Part shown: positions 49,030 through 58,225 of the stretch, in pieces
Numbering within the stretch: the first letter of the stretch is position 1
Layout: every line of letters begins with the position of its first letter
Assembly: GCA_023898765.1 (NCBI GenBank)
Contig: CP060238.1
Location: forward strand, 1,488,001 to 1,552,000
Origin: Rhodospirillales bacterium
Lineage (GTDB): Bacteria; Pseudomonadota; Alphaproteobacteria; Micavibrionales; Micavibrionaceae
Length of the DNA stretch: 64,000 nucleotides
Direction: 5' to 3'
Translations under genes and position numbers: made by a program
Notes under the pieces: model-generated
Seen by the model: the letters and a program-made list of their open reading frames with translations, nothing else
What the model was told of the DNA's origin: nothing
Database searches by the model: none

Positions 49030-51453
49030 TCAATGGTGAATTACACCTTCCCCCTTATTTTCTGGGGATTTCGTACTAATTTTCTCTATTTGTTCCCCTT
49101 TTTCCGGCAAAATCGGCTCCGGCATACGCAGCAAAGCATGGGAAAGAACCTCTTCGATTGTTCCCACAGGCACAATTTCCAGACCTTTTTTTACCTTGTC
49201 GGGGATATCGGCCAGATCTTTTTCGTTGTCTTTGGGAATCAAAACCTTGGTAATGCCGCCGCGCATGGCCGCCAGCAGTTTTTCTTTCAGGCCGCCAATC
49301 GCCGTCACATGGCCGCGCAAATTGATCTCGCCCGTCATTGCAATGTCCCGGCGCACATCAATACCGGTCAAAGCGGAAATGATGGCTGTTGTCATCGCCG
49401 CGCCGGCGGAAGGGCCGTCCTTGGGCGTCGCCCCTTCGGGCACGTGGACATGAATGCTTTTTTCCTTGAGCGTTTCGTAATCAATCCCGAACTGCGCGGC
49501 CCGCGACTTCATCAACATTTCGGCGACCGTAATGGATTCCTTCATGACTTCCTTGATGTTCCCCGTGGTCGTCACCTTGCCGTCCTTGCCCGGCATGGTC
49601 ACCGCCTCGATCGAAAGAAGGTCGCCGCCGGATTCGGTATAGGCCAGTCCGTTGACCACGCCGACGCGATCCTGTTCTTCCACTTCGCCATAACGGAATT
49701 TCCGCACGCCTGCAAAACGTTCCAAAGATTTTGGCGTGATGGATATTTTTTTCTTTCTCTTCATCAGGATTTCCTTGATGGCCTTGCGGCAGAGATTGGC
49801 GATTTCGCGCTCCAGATTCCGCACGCCCGCCTCGCGGGTGTAATAGCGGATCAAATGGCGGATGACGGTATCGCTAATAACGAGTTCGCCTTTTTTAAGC
49901 CCTGCGGCCTTCACCTGTTTTGACAGCAGATGCAGCTTGGCGATCTGAAGTTTTTCATCCTCGGTGTAGCCGGAGATGCGAATGATTTCCATCCGGTCCA
50001 AAAGAGGCTGGGGCATATTCAACGTGTTGGCGGTGCAGATGAACATGACGTCCGACAGATCGTAATCCAGCTCCAGATAATGGTCGTTGAATTTTGCGTT
50101 TTGTTCCGGATCCAGAACTTCCAGCAGGGCCGAACTCGGATCGCCCCGCCAGTCGGACCCCAGCTTGTCCACCTCGTCCAGCAGGAAAAGCGGATTGGAT
50201 GTTTTGGCCTTCTTCATCCCCTGGATAATCTTGCCCGGCATCGCGCCGATATAGGTCCGGCGGTGCCCGCGGATTTCGCTTTCGTCCCGCACGCCGCCCA
50301 AAGACATGCGCACGAAATTGCGGTTTGTCGCCCGCGCGATCGACTGCCCCAGAGAGGTTTTTCCTACCCCCGGCGGTCCCAGAAGGCACAGGATGGACCC
50401 TTTGACCTTTCCGGTGCGCTGCTGCACGGCCAGATATTCAAGAATCCGTTCCTTGACCTTGTCCAGCCCGTAATGATCTTTGTCCAAAACGCTGCGCGCG
50501 AGTTTAATATCCTTTTTCACGCGGGAGCGTTTTTTCCACGGCAGATCCAGAATCCAGTCCAGATAATTCCGGACCACCGTCGCCTCTGCGGACATGGGGC
50601 TCATCTGGCGCAGTTTTTTAAGTTCGACCTTCGCTTTTTCGCGCGCTTCCTTGGAAAGCTTTGTTTCGTTAATTTTCTTTTCTATTTCTCCAAGCTCATC
50701 CAGCCCGTCCTCGCCTTCGCCAAGCTCTTTCTGGATCGCCTTCATTTGCTCGTTGAGATAATATTCGCGCTGGGTTTTTTCCATCTGGCGCTTTACGCGG
50801 TTGCGGATGCGTTTTTCCACCTGAAGGACGCCGATTTCCCCCTCCATCAGACTATAGATTTTTTCCAGCCGTTCCGCAGAGCCCGGCAGGGACAGAAGCT
50901 GCTGTTTCTCCTCGATCTTCAAAGCCAGATGCGAGGCGATCGTGTCCGCCATTTTCGAAGGTTCGTCAATCTGGTTCACCGAGACAATGACTTCCGGCGG
51001 AATTTTTTTGTTGAGCTTCACATATTGTTCGAATTGCGTGATCGCCGCGCGGGCCAAGGCTTCAAGTTCGTCTTTATCCGAAGAGGCATCCTTGATCTCA
51101 AACGCGGCGGCTTCTATAAAGCCGTCCTCATGTTCCGTATAGTTCCTGATTTTGGCGCGGGTCAGCCCCTCCACCAGAACCTTGACCGTTCCGTCAGGCA
51201 GTTTCAAAAGCTGGAGGATGGAACCGACAACACCGACCCCGTACAAATCATCCGGCCCCGGATCGTCGTCGGAAGGCGATTTTTGCGTGACCAGCAAAAC
51301 CTGCTTGTCGCTTTCCATGACATGCTCCAGCGCCTTGACGGATTTTTCCCGCCCGACAAACAAAGGCACAATCATATGGGGAAAAACCACGATATCGCGC
51401 AAGGGCAAAACCGCGTATTTCTGCTCTTTGGAAGATGTTCCTGTTATCCGCAT
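49030..51453 (-). CDS. lon: ATP-dependent protease Lon
   Basis: AAA+ serine protease that degrades damaged and regulatory proteins. From the ATG at 51453 the protein is 807 residues. It has the N-terminal substrate domain (LPLRDIVVFPHMIVPLFVGR), Walker A in CLLGPPGVGKTSLGQSIA, Walker B in PLFLLDEVDKLGSDW, and the proteolytic Ser-Lys dyad in PKDGPSAGAAMTTA and the lysine of GLKEKLLAA. GAGG lies upstream of the ATG at slightly long spacing; an in-frame GTG at 51480 is an alternative start. The usual clpX gene is not between it and clpP. Confidence 0.96.
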   Translation of the reverse strand: MRITGTSSKEQKYAVLPLRDIVVFPHMIVPLFVGREKSVKALEHVMESDKQVLLVTQKSPSDDDPGPDDLYGVGVVGSILQLLKLPDGTVKVLVEGLTRAKIRNYTEHEDGFIEAAAFEIKDASSDKDELEALARAAITQFEQYVKLNKKIPPEVIVSVNQIDEPSKMADTIASHLALKIEEKQQLLSLPGSAERLEKIYSLMEGEIGVLQVEKRIRNRVKRQMEKTQREYYLNEQMKAIQKELGEGEDGLDELGEIEKKINETKLSKEAREKAKVELKKLRQMSPMSAEATVVRNYLDWILDLPWKKRSRVKKDIKLARSVLDKDHYGLDKVKERILEYLAVQQRTGKVKGSILCLLGPPGVGKTSLGQSIARATNRNFVRMSLGGVRDESEIRGHRRTYIGAMPGKIIQGMKKAKTSNPLFLLDEVDKLGSDWRGDPSSALLEVLDPEQNAKFNDHYLELDYDLSDVMFICTANTLNMPQPLLDRMEIIRISGYTEDEKLQIAKLHLLSKQVKAAGLKKGELVISDTVIRHLIRYYTREAGVRNLEREIANLCRKAIKEILMKRKKKISITPKSLERFAGVRKFRYGEVEEQDRVGVVNGLAYTESGGDLLSIEAVTMPGKDGKVTTTGNIKEVMKESITVAEMLMKSRAAQFGIDYETLKEKSIHVHVPEGATPKDGPSAGAAMTTAIISALTGIDVRRDIAMTGEINLRGHVTAIGGLKEKLLAAMRGGITKVLIPKDNEKDLADIPDKVKKGLEIVPVGTIEEVLSHALLRMPEPILPEKGEQIEKISTKSPENKGEGVIHH

Positions 51454-51571
51454 AATGTTTTGATTCCTCACTCCCGCCACTCAAAAGCGGCACCGTTCCC
51501 TGACATCATAAGACAAACCACCGCGATTGATTCTTAAACCAAAAAGGTAAAGAGCCTGTAAAGATACGAAA

Positions 51572-51601
51572 ACTATAGCAGAGAAACCAAGAAAAAATCA
51601 A
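51572..51601 (-). promoter_or_regulatory. lon promoter candidate
   Basis: On the minus strand, TTGATT (51596-51601) and TATAGT (51572-51577) are spaced by 18 bases, just after the clpP stop and about 120 bases before lon. This gives lon a transcript independent of clpP. Confidence 0.5.
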
Positions 51602-51607
51602 AGTTCG

Positions 51608-52261
51608 TTAACTTTTCTTCTTGTCTTTATCGTCGGTTTCGCCGTGCGCACTGACAACCTTGTCAATGAGGCCGAATTTTCTGGCTTCCTCGGCGGACAT
51701 AAAGTTATCGCGCTCCATGGCTTTTTCGATCTCGGAGAGTTTTTTGCCCGTATGCTGCACATAAATATTATTCAGGGTGGCACGAAGCCGCAGGATCTCT
51801 TTCGCCTGAATTTCGATGTCCGTCGCCTGCCCCTGCGCCCCGCCCGAAGGCTGGTGCACCATAATCCTGGAATTGGGCAAGGAAAACCGTTTGCCCGCCG
51901 CGCCCGCCATCAAAAGCAGCGAGCCCATGGAGGCGGCCTGTCCGATACAAACGGTAGAGACTTCGGGCTTGATGTACTGCATCGTGTCATACATCGCCAT
52001 ACCGGACGTCACGACCCCGCCCGGCGAATTGATGTAAAAGGAAATATCCTTGGTCGGGTTTTCGGACTCCAGAAACAAAAGCTGGGCGCAAATCAGACTG
52101 GAGACATGATCGTTCACTTCGCCGGTCAGGAAAATAATCCGCTCTTTCAAAAGACGGGAGAAAATATCGAAGGCCCTCTCCCCGCGATTGGTCTGTTCGA
52201 TCACTGTGGGAATAAGGTGGCTGTTATAAACTTCCAAAGGGTCACGCTCGCTCATGCTCAA
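51608..52261 (-). CDS. clpP: ATP-dependent Clp protease proteolytic subunit
   Basis: Tetradecameric serine protease working with ClpX or ClpA. The 217-residue protein has the catalytic serine S111 in CIGQAASMGSLLLMAG, histidine H136 in SRIMVHQPSGGAQGQ and SFYINSPGGVVTSGMAMYD. The C-terminal tail ends in a basic run. It lies downstream of tig but separated by an opposite-strand gene, and upstream of lon without clpX in between. Confidence 0.96.
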   Translation of the reverse strand: MSMSERDPLEVYNSHLIPTVIEQTNRGERAFDIFSRLLKERIIFLTGEVNDHVSSLICAQLLFLESENPTKDISFYINSPGGVVTSGMAMYDTMQYIKPEVSTVCIGQAASMGSLLLMAGAAGKRFSLPNSRIMVHQPSGGAQGQATDIEIQAKEILRLRATLNNIYVQHTGKKLSEIEKAMERDNFMSAEEARKFGLIDKVVSAHGETDDKDKKKS

Positions 52262-52382
52262 ATATCCGCCTGTCTGGTTGAATCATCGTTAGCAAACCGT
52301 AGCCCCCCGCTCCGGTTTGTTCAAGCGTCAATTCACACGGTATCCCCCTTTACTTCCTCTCCGTATTCCATGAAAACACGGC

Positions 52383-52411
52383 TTGACAAAAAAACGGTCC
52401 GTTGTTAGACA
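52383..52411 (+). promoter_or_regulatory. Promoter of the unknown gene at 52439
   Basis: A perfect TTGACA at 52383-52388 and TAGACA at 52406-52411 with a 17-base spacer. The gene starts 27 bases later. The -10 match is moderate. Confidence 0.45.
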
Positions 52412-52438
52412 TAATAAATATTCAAAAGAAAGAGTTTT

Positions 52439-53011
52439 ATGATGAGAGAAACAGCCAAAGCTTATGCGGATCAATGCGCCCTGTTGAGCAGGGTAAAAGG
52501 GCAACAAGGGTCCGGCGCCATGCAGCCGAAGCTTTATCAAGTGCTGGATGACACCACGAACGGCCGCCCTCCAGACCTCAGGCTGGTCTGGCTTTTTTAT
52601 GCCGGAATGGGAGAAATCGGGGTAAGTGAAATGAAAAACCCCGATGAAAAACAGGCCGCCGCAGAACTGATAGAAAAAGGAAAACTTGTCCCGACGATGC
52701 GCGAATATGAGGGCGGCACGGGGAAGATCCTTCGTTTAACGCACTTTGATGACGTCCATTGGGGAAAGACAAGACAGGGCGATCTCCTTATTTACGAACT
52801 ATCCGACAACCCCAATATTCCTGACACGATCATTCGCCCGGGTGAACGGCATGACGCGGCCATTGCCCTTCTCAAAGAACGTATAAAATGGGGTATGGCG
52901 CAGGAAGACGATCCTGTGCTGCTTTCCAACAAGCGCGACAAAATCACCCCTATTCTGACCGATGAACACGTAATTCAAATGCGCAAAAGACAAAAAGGGC
53001 TAACACCGTAG
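52439..53011 (+). CDS. Hypothetical protein between clpP and tig
   Basis: A 190-residue soluble protein of unknown family. It has a helical N-terminus (RETAKAYADQCALLSRVKG), a middle part containing PPDLRLVWLFYAGMGEIGVSEM and RLTHFDDVHWGKTRQGDLLIYEL, and a basic C-terminus. It lies on the plus strand between clpP and tig, both on the minus strand, with its own promoter and a strong terminator that overlaps its stop codon. It may be an accessory gene inserted into the tig-clpP order. No signal peptide or membrane helix. Confidence 0.6.
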   Translation: MMRETAKAYADQCALLSRVKGQQGSGAMQPKLYQVLDDTTNGRPPDLRLVWLFYAGMGEIGVSEMKNPDEKQAAAELIEKGKLVPTMREYEGGTGKILRLTHFDDVHWGKTRQGDLLIYELSDNPNIPDTIIRPGERHDAAIALLKERIKWGMAQEDDPVLLSNKRDKITPILTDEHVIQMRKRQKGLTP

Positions 53012-53019
53012 CCCTTTTT
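52992..53019. terminator. Bidirectional terminator between the unknown gene and tig
   Basis: AAAAAGGGCTA and TAGCCCTTTTT form an 11-base-pair stem around a six-base loop, with the A and T runs serving both directions. It includes the stop codon of the plus-strand gene and lies 23 bases after the tig stop. Confidence 0.85.
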
Positions 53020-53042
53020 GCTGATCTGTTTTTTTAAAGCCT

Positions 53043-54455
53043 CTATGCGGATTTTTTGGCAGCTTTCTTCGTTGCCGGCTTTTTATCGGAAGATTTTTTC
53101 TTGGCGGCCGCCTTTTTCTCAGGTTTAGGCGTTTCTTCTTCGTCTTCCTCGGCCGTCAGTTCCTCAACGGACACTTCTTTTTCTGTAATGTCCGCCAAAG
53201 AGAAAACATGATCGACGACCTTGTCTTCAAAAAGGGGCGCGCGCAGGGATTCAAGCATTTGCGGGTTTTTCTGGTAATATTCAAAAACTATCTTTTCCTG
53301 CCCCGGATATTTACGGGCTTCGGCGATAACCGCCTGCTGCAATTCCTGATCTGTCACGGTAATTTTGTTTTTATTCCCGACATCGGACAAAACGAGCCCC
53401 AGACGCACGCGGCGCGCCGCAATCTCCCTGAGTTCCGCTTTTTCTTCATCACTGACAGATTTGTCCTCGTCCTCGCTCATTTGACGCTCGGATTCGATCT
53501 GCTTCAAAATCAGCTCGTATTCCGCCTCCAGCATCCCTTTCGGAAGATCGAAGACGTGCTTTTCATCCAGAACGTCGAGAAGGGCGCGCTTGAGCTTCAT
53601 CCGGCTGAGGCTTGCGTATTCGCGGCCCATTTGCTCCTCAACGGCGGCACGCAGCGCTTTTTCATCCTCCAGGCCAAGGGATTTGGCGAAGTCGTCGTTA
53701 ATTTCCCCTTTGGCTTTTTCGTGAATTTCCTCGATCTTCACGTCGAAAACCGCGTCGCGGCCCGCCAGTTCTTTCGCCCCGTATTCTTTCGGGAACGTCA
53801 CATTAACCTCTACGGTTTCCCCCGCTTTTTTGCCGATCAACTGGTCTTCAAACCCGGGGATAAACTGCCCCGATCCGAGTTCGAGCTTATGGCCATGCGC
53901 ATGCATGCCTTCATGCTCCACGCCGTCATCCCTGGTCCGGCCATGGAAATCGATCACCAGAATATCACCTTTTTTGGTGGCGCGATTGCCTTCGATCGGC
54001 TTGCTCGAAGGATTTTGATCCGCAATGCGCTGCAAAGACTCATCGACGGCTTTTTTATCCACTTTGGCCACAGGCTTTTCAAGCTTCAAGCCTTTCAAAT
54101 CCATGACTTTAAATTCAGGAAGGGTATCCACTTCTATTTTAAAAGTCAGGTCCTTGCCTTCGTCGAATTCCTTGACCTCGATTTTCGGCTGCATCGCGGG
54201 CTTTATGTCTTTGTCCTTGAGCGCCCTGGCAGAGCTTTCATTCACCGCTTTTTCCAGCACTTCGCCCATCACGGCGCGGCCATAGCGTTTTTTCAGAATG
54301 GTCATCGGCGCTTTACCGGGACGGAAACCGGGCAAGCGGACCGTCTTGCCGACTTCCTTCAGGCGCGCTTCCATGTGTTTTTCAATTTCATTGGCCGGCA
54401 CGGTCACTTCCAGTTCGTGAGACAGACCTTCTGATTTAATTTCTTTAACTTGCAT
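53043..54455 (-). CDS. tig: Trigger factor
   Basis: Ribosome-bound chaperone and prolyl isomerase. From the ATG at 54455 (AGGAAAA upstream) the protein is 470 residues. The ribosome-binding signature region contains VRLPGFRPGKAPMTILKKRYG, followed by the FKBP-type domain (KKGDILVIDFHGRTRDDGVEHE split, about 155-240) and the helical C-terminal chaperone arms. A lysine-alanine-rich tail (KKAAAKKKSSDKKP) extends the end. The upstream in-frame extension to 54581 would run into tRNA-Leu and is rejected. Confidence 0.95.
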   Translation of the reverse strand: MQVKEIKSEGLSHELEVTVPANEIEKHMEARLKEVGKTVRLPGFRPGKAPMTILKKRYGRAVMGEVLEKAVNESSARALKDKDIKPAMQPKIEVKEFDEGKDLTFKIEVDTLPEFKVMDLKGLKLEKPVAKVDKKAVDESLQRIADQNPSSKPIEGNRATKKGDILVIDFHGRTRDDGVEHEGMHAHGHKLELGSGQFIPGFEDQLIGKKAGETVEVNVTFPKEYGAKELAGRDAVFDVKIEEIHEKAKGEINDDFAKSLGLEDEKALRAAVEEQMGREYASLSRMKLKRALLDVLDEKHVFDLPKGMLEAEYELILKQIESERQMSEDEDKSVSDEEKAELREIAARRVRLGLVLSDVGNKNKITVTDQELQQAVIAEARKYPGQEKIVFEYYQKNPQMLESLRAPLFEDKVVDHVFSLADITEKEVSVEELTAEEDEEETPKPEKKAAAKKKSSDKKPATKKAAKKSA

Positions 54456-54538
54456 CGTTTTCCTAACCCTAAAAATTAAACTATAAGCACCTGACCGGGG
54501 GCCGCGACCAATCGCGCCATAGCACAAGCGAAGGCGGA

Positions 54539-54624
54539 TGGTGCGGGTGAAGGGACTTGAACCCCCACGTCCAAAGGACACCAGAACCTAAATCTGGCGC
54601 GTCTACCAGTTCCGCCACACCCGC
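54539..54624 (-). tRNA. tRNA-Leu (anticodon TAG)
   Basis: Minus strand, 86 bases, class II. The acceptor arm starts GCGGGTG, the anticodon stem CCAGA/TCTGG encloses TTTAGGT with anticodon TAG, a variable arm TGTCCTTTGGACGT is present, the T arm is GGGGG-TTCAAGT-CCCTT, and CCA is encoded. It lies 83 bases upstream of tig. Confidence 0.96.
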
Positions 54625-54707
54625 CAAGCTCCGTCGCCGACCCAAAACAAAGGCCGATGCGGGGTTTTAACCCAAACACTCCCCCAAGCCAAGTGGAATT
54701 TGCCCTT

Positions 54708-56180
54708 TTACAGCGCTTTGAGGACAAGGGGGATCTCGTTCGGCAGGTCGCTCGCCACAAGCCCCTCCCCGAAATGCGCGCCTGCGCGGGCGTGAATCCA
54801 CACAGACATGCAGGCGGCGTCAAAGGCGCCAACGCCCTGCGCCAGATAACCCGCGATCATCCCCGCCAGAACATCCCCGCTTCCGGCCGTTCCCAATGCG
54901 GGCACAGAATCTGAATTAATAACGACCGTTCGATCCGGTGCGCAGATAACCGTATCCGGCCCTTTGAGAAGAACGGCGCACCCGGCCATCTTTGCCGCTT
55001 TTTGGCACCGCTCCAGCTTCGAGCCGTCCAGACCGCCGAAAACTCTTTTAAATTCCCCTTCATGCGGGGTCAGGACGCATCTGGAGTGCAGCGCTTCGAA
55101 CAAAACGTCCGCCTCGCCTTCAAACGCGCTGAGCGCATCCGCATCCAGCACGCAGGGTTTTTCCAGCGCCAGAACATCCAGAACGGCTTTTTGCAGCCCT
55201 GCTTTGTCTTTCAGCCCCGCACCCGGCCCGATAAGAACGGCGCTGCGGCGCTCGTCACGACAATGCGCGGCAAAGCCCCCATATCCCTGCCCGTCCTCGA
55301 TCAGGATGTGCGCCGCGCCTTTGCGGTATATCTCTCCCGTTCCCGGCGGTGCCACAACAGAGCACAGCCCCGCCCCCACCCGCATGGCCGCTTCGGAGGC
55401 CAGACGAACCGCCCCCGTCATTGCAGCCCCGCCCATCATCACCACATGGCCTTTTTTATATTTATGCGTATCTGCGGCAGGATGCGGAAGGTGCGCTTTC
55501 CAGAGACCGGGATGGTTTTCCAGCGCCGCGAATCCGGTTTCCGCCAGCGCCGCATCCGAAATGCCGATATCATGGACGCTCACCTGCCCGCTGAAACCCG
55601 CCCCCGGATACAGCACATGCCCCAGCTTTTTACGGAAAAACGTCACGCTGTATGCGGCCTGCAGGGCATGAGGATCGCCCGCCCCCGTATCTCCATTGAC
55701 ACCGGAGGGAATATCGACTGCGACAACAGGAAGCTTCGCTTCTTTGATTTTTTGAAACAGATCCGTGACAGGAGACTCCAAGGCCCGATCAAATCCGGTC
55801 CCGAAAACAGCGTCAAGCACCACCGCATTTTCTGGAATGGGGACCTCTTCAAAAGATTGAGTCTTCCCGTCCCATTTTCCTGCCGCACGCGCCGCATCGC
55901 CTTTCAGGGTGCCGGCATCCGTCAGGCAGGCCATATCGACCTCAAATCCCCGGTCTTTCAAGTGTCGGCCCGCGACAAACCCGTCCCCGCCATTATTGCC
56001 CGGCCCGCAGAGAATAAGGATGCGCCGACCCGGATAACAGGCTGCAACAACATCCGCAACGGCCCGGCCCGCAGCCTCCATCAGGGTTATCCCGGCGGTG
56101 CCGCCTGCAATCGTGAAACGGTCCGCCGCCGCCATCTGGCCGTTGGTGAGAATTTCATGCACGGGAGAATATCCGGTCAT
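54708..56180 (-). CDS. nnr: Bifunctional NAD(P)H-hydrate epimerase / ADP-dependent dehydratase
   Basis: Repairs hydrated NADH and NADPH. The 490-residue protein fuses the YjeF N-terminal epimerase (about 1-215; LCGPGNNGGDGFVAGRHL and VVAVDIPSGVNGDTG) with the C-terminal ribokinase-like dehydratase (about 230-490; HVVMMGGAAMTGA, VLTPHEGEFKRVFGG and GTAGSGDVLAGMIAGYL). The ATG at 56180 lies inside the end of the symporter gene (26-base overlap) and has no ribosome binding site of its own, so it is probably translationally coupled. Confidence 0.94.
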   Translation of the reverse strand: MTGYSPVHEILTNGQMAAADRFTIAGGTAGITLMEAAGRAVADVVAACYPGRRILILCGPGNNGGDGFVAGRHLKDRGFEVDMACLTDAGTLKGDAARAAGKWDGKTQSFEEVPIPENAVVLDAVFGTGFDRALESPVTDLFQKIKEAKLPVVAVDIPSGVNGDTGAGDPHALQAAYSVTFFRKKLGHVLYPGAGFSGQVSVHDIGISDAALAETGFAALENHPGLWKAHLPHPAADTHKYKKGHVVMMGGAAMTGAVRLASEAAMRVGAGLCSVVAPPGTGEIYRKGAAHILIEDGQGYGGFAAHCRDERRSAVLIGPGAGLKDKAGLQKAVLDVLALEKPCVLDADALSAFEGEADVLFEALHSRCVLTPHEGEFKRVFGGLDGSKLERCQKAAKMAGCAVLLKGPDTVICAPDRTVVINSDSVPALGTAGSGDVLAGMIAGYLAQGVGAFDAACMSVWIHARAGAHFGEGLVASDLPNEIPLVLKAL

Positions 56181-57498
56181 AGACAAAAGGAAAAATCATG
56201 GCCGCAGCCATAATCCCGACACTGATCCAGTCCGTAAGCTGCCCCGTAAAGAAGAGAACCGTATTGGAAAGCACGGAAAGAAAAACGGCCCAGAAAACAG
56301 CATGTCCAGATGGCGGTTTTTCCAAAAGAAGTCCGTACATGACAGGCATCATGCTGCTATATAAATATATCACCAGAAAAAGGAGGGTCGTGATATCCGG
56401 CTGCATCAGGGCTACCGCAGCCGTTATCACGAGGACAGCCAGAATGCCCAGCCGCGTATAGAATTTTGGCCGAAGGCCGGCATCCGGGAGGAAACGGCAA
56501 AAACCGTCATTCGCCAGACATTGCCCGGCCACGAAAGCAAAACTGTCCAAAGAGGACATGATAACGGCCATAAAGACAACGGCCATAAAGGGCAAAAGCC
56601 AGGAGGGCAGAAACAGTTCCATCGCTTTGGGGAAAACCTCCCTGTCGCTAAGGCCGGTCTCCAGCGTTCCCGTCGCCATGGCCAGCAGGGTCAGGCCCGT
56701 TAAAAGCAAGACAAGGAAAACCGCCGCAAAAACAAGACTGCCGCGAACGTGGCTTCCCGACTTTGCGGCATAAAGACGCTGCCACAAATCCGCCGTTATA
56801 ATAAAGGCAGGAAGCACGATGATTACCGTTCCCAAAGCGGCCCAAAAGGGCGTCGCCCTGATTTCTTCCATAAATTTCAGCGGAATATCCGCCTCAACGG
56901 CGCCGTAATCTCCAAAGATCAGGAACCCGCCGGTCATGAGCACGATAATCAGGAACTGGATCAGGTCGGTCCGAAGGATCACCGAAAACCCGCCGGAAAT
57001 CATATAGGCCGCGACGATCAGAACGAAAAACAAAAGGCAGCTTTGATAGGAAAAACCGCTCAGCAGCGATAAAATGGACGCCCCCGCAATCAGTTCCATA
57101 ATGACAAATAAAGCGTAGATAAACAGGGTAATAAAGGACGTCAGCAGCAACGTCCTGCCACCAAAAAAATACCCGATCAGCGCCGGCAATGTATAAATCT
57201 TCTCCTGCGCGGCAATATGCTGGATTTTATGCCCGATAAACATGAGAAAAACAAATCCCAGAACGACGCCGCAGGAAAATAAAAAGATGATGGCGCCGCC
57301 GCCGTAAGCGATCGCGGCGATCGAAAAAAGAATATACCCACCCGTCCAGCCTGCCGTTATGCTGATTCCGGCCCGAAAAGCGTTGAGCTTCCGTCCGGAG
57401 ATCATAAAATCTTCCGGGTTTTCCTGCCGCGAGGTTTTCCATGTCACAACGGCAATGACAGCAATGTAAACGGCAAACAGGACAAAAGAGAGAGTCAT
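56155..57498 (-). CDS. Sodium:solute symporter family permease
   Basis: A 447-residue inner-membrane protein with about 12-13 transmembrane helices of the SSS (LeuT-fold) family. Typical are the N-terminal DFMISGRKLNAFRAGISITAGW, an early glycine-rich IAYGGGAIIFLFSCG, and VVFMAVIMSSLDSFAFVAGQ. The substrate is not clear; proline, pantothenate or an organic acid are possible. The ATG at 57498 with GGAG upstream is preferred over an extension to 57618. Its 3' end overlaps nnr, which is an unusual pairing. Confidence 0.85.
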   Translation of the reverse strand: MTLSFVLFAVYIAVIAVVTWKTSRQENPEDFMISGRKLNAFRAGISITAGWTGGYILFSIAAIAYGGGAIIFLFSCGVVLGFVFLMFIGHKIQHIAAQEKIYTLPALIGYFFGGRTLLLTSFITLFIYALFVIMELIAGASILSLLSGFSYQSCLLFFVLIVAAYMISGGFSVILRTDLIQFLIIVLMTGGFLIFGDYGAVEADIPLKFMEEIRATPFWAALGTVIIVLPAFIITADLWQRLYAAKSGSHVRGSLVFAAVFLVLLLTGLTLLAMATGTLETGLSDREVFPKAMELFLPSWLLPFMAVVFMAVIMSSLDSFAFVAGQCLANDGFCRFLPDAGLRPKFYTRLGILAVLVITAAVALMQPDITTLLFLVIYLYSSMMPVMYGLLLEKPPSGHAVFWAVFLSVLSNTVLFFTGQLTDWISVGIMAAAMIFPFVYDRIFSRA

Positions 57499-57583
57499 GC
57501 GTTTCTCCGGACAGGTCAGGGGTGTAAACCGCAAAACCTTAAAGGAAAAAGGTTTTATTGCCAAGCCGGGAGCAAAAATGAGC

Positions 57584-58225
57584 TTACCACCGGAAAAGCC
57601 TGCGGGCGAAAACCCCAATCAGGCTTCCCAAAACGAGGAACGGGACGAAATGATATAAAAAACCATGACCGACATCGTCCATGGAGCAGGTCAGGCGCAG
57701 CCCCATCCACCCGGCAGAGCCGACAGCCAGCGTATTCATCAGGGCCAGCCAGTAAGGATGCGTCGTTGTTCCGCCCCGCGAAAAGAAGGCCACAAGGGCC
57801 AAAGGAACCATGCCCATGAGAAAGCCGTTTTCAAAACAGTGATCCCAGTGCAGCGGGAAAATGGAAACGCCGTCCATAACCCCGCGCAGCACGCTCCAGA
57901 GCACAAAAATCCCTGTCAGGGTCACAGGGACGGCCTTCATCCATTCCTGCCCGCGCATATCGGGAACGCAAAGCCATCCGGCGCAAAGAAGCGCGCTGAT
58001 CCAGACGGCGCCCGCCAGCGACATTTCGAACAGGAAATTCAGTTCATGGAATTTATCCATCCAGTCCATACGCGGATGCAAGCCGTAGACAGTCGCGGCC
58101 AGATACGCCGCCGTCAAAACAAAACAGACGCCGGCCCGCCACAAAGGATGGGCAAGCGGCCGGACAGGATTTAAATCCCCGGACAACCCGTCAATCAAAT
58201 CCTCCAGTCTTTTTTCGCTAGTCAT
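57584..58225 (-). CDS. nrsF: NrsF-type anti-sigma factor (DUF1109)
   Basis: A 213-residue inner-membrane protein with six hydrophobic segments, of the DUF1109 family, whose founding member negatively regulates sigma F in Caulobacter. The N-terminus (TSEKRLEDLIDGLSGDLNPVRPLAHP) is the expected cytoplasmic part. A cysteine in DHCFENGFLMG and another in LTCSMDDVGH correspond to the paired cysteines thought important for signal sensing in the family. The ATG at 58225 overlaps the sigma gene by eight bases, so the two are cotranslated. Confidence 0.85.
   Translation of the reverse strand: MTSEKRLEDLIDGLSGDLNPVRPLAHPLWRAGVCFVLTAAYLAATVYGLHPRMDWMDKFHELNFLFEMSLAGAVWISALLCAGWLCVPDMRGQEWMKAVPVTLTGIFVLWSVLRGVMDGVSIFPLHWDHCFENGFLMGMVPLALVAFFSRGGTTTHPYWLALMNTLAVGSAGWMGLRLTCSMDDVGHGFLYHFVPFLVLGSLIGVFARRLFRW

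Noticed and set aside
49930..51537. Long open frame antisense to lon (535 codons)
   Set aside because: It mirrors lon codons and shows no family; lon motifs are complete on the other strand.
54456..54581. N-terminal extension of trigger factor
   Set aside because: It runs into the tRNA-Leu gene and lacks homology; the ATG at 54455 has a ribosome binding site.
55002..56213. Open frame antisense to nnr (403 codons)
   Set aside because: Shadow frame of a GC-rich gene; composition is not protein-like.
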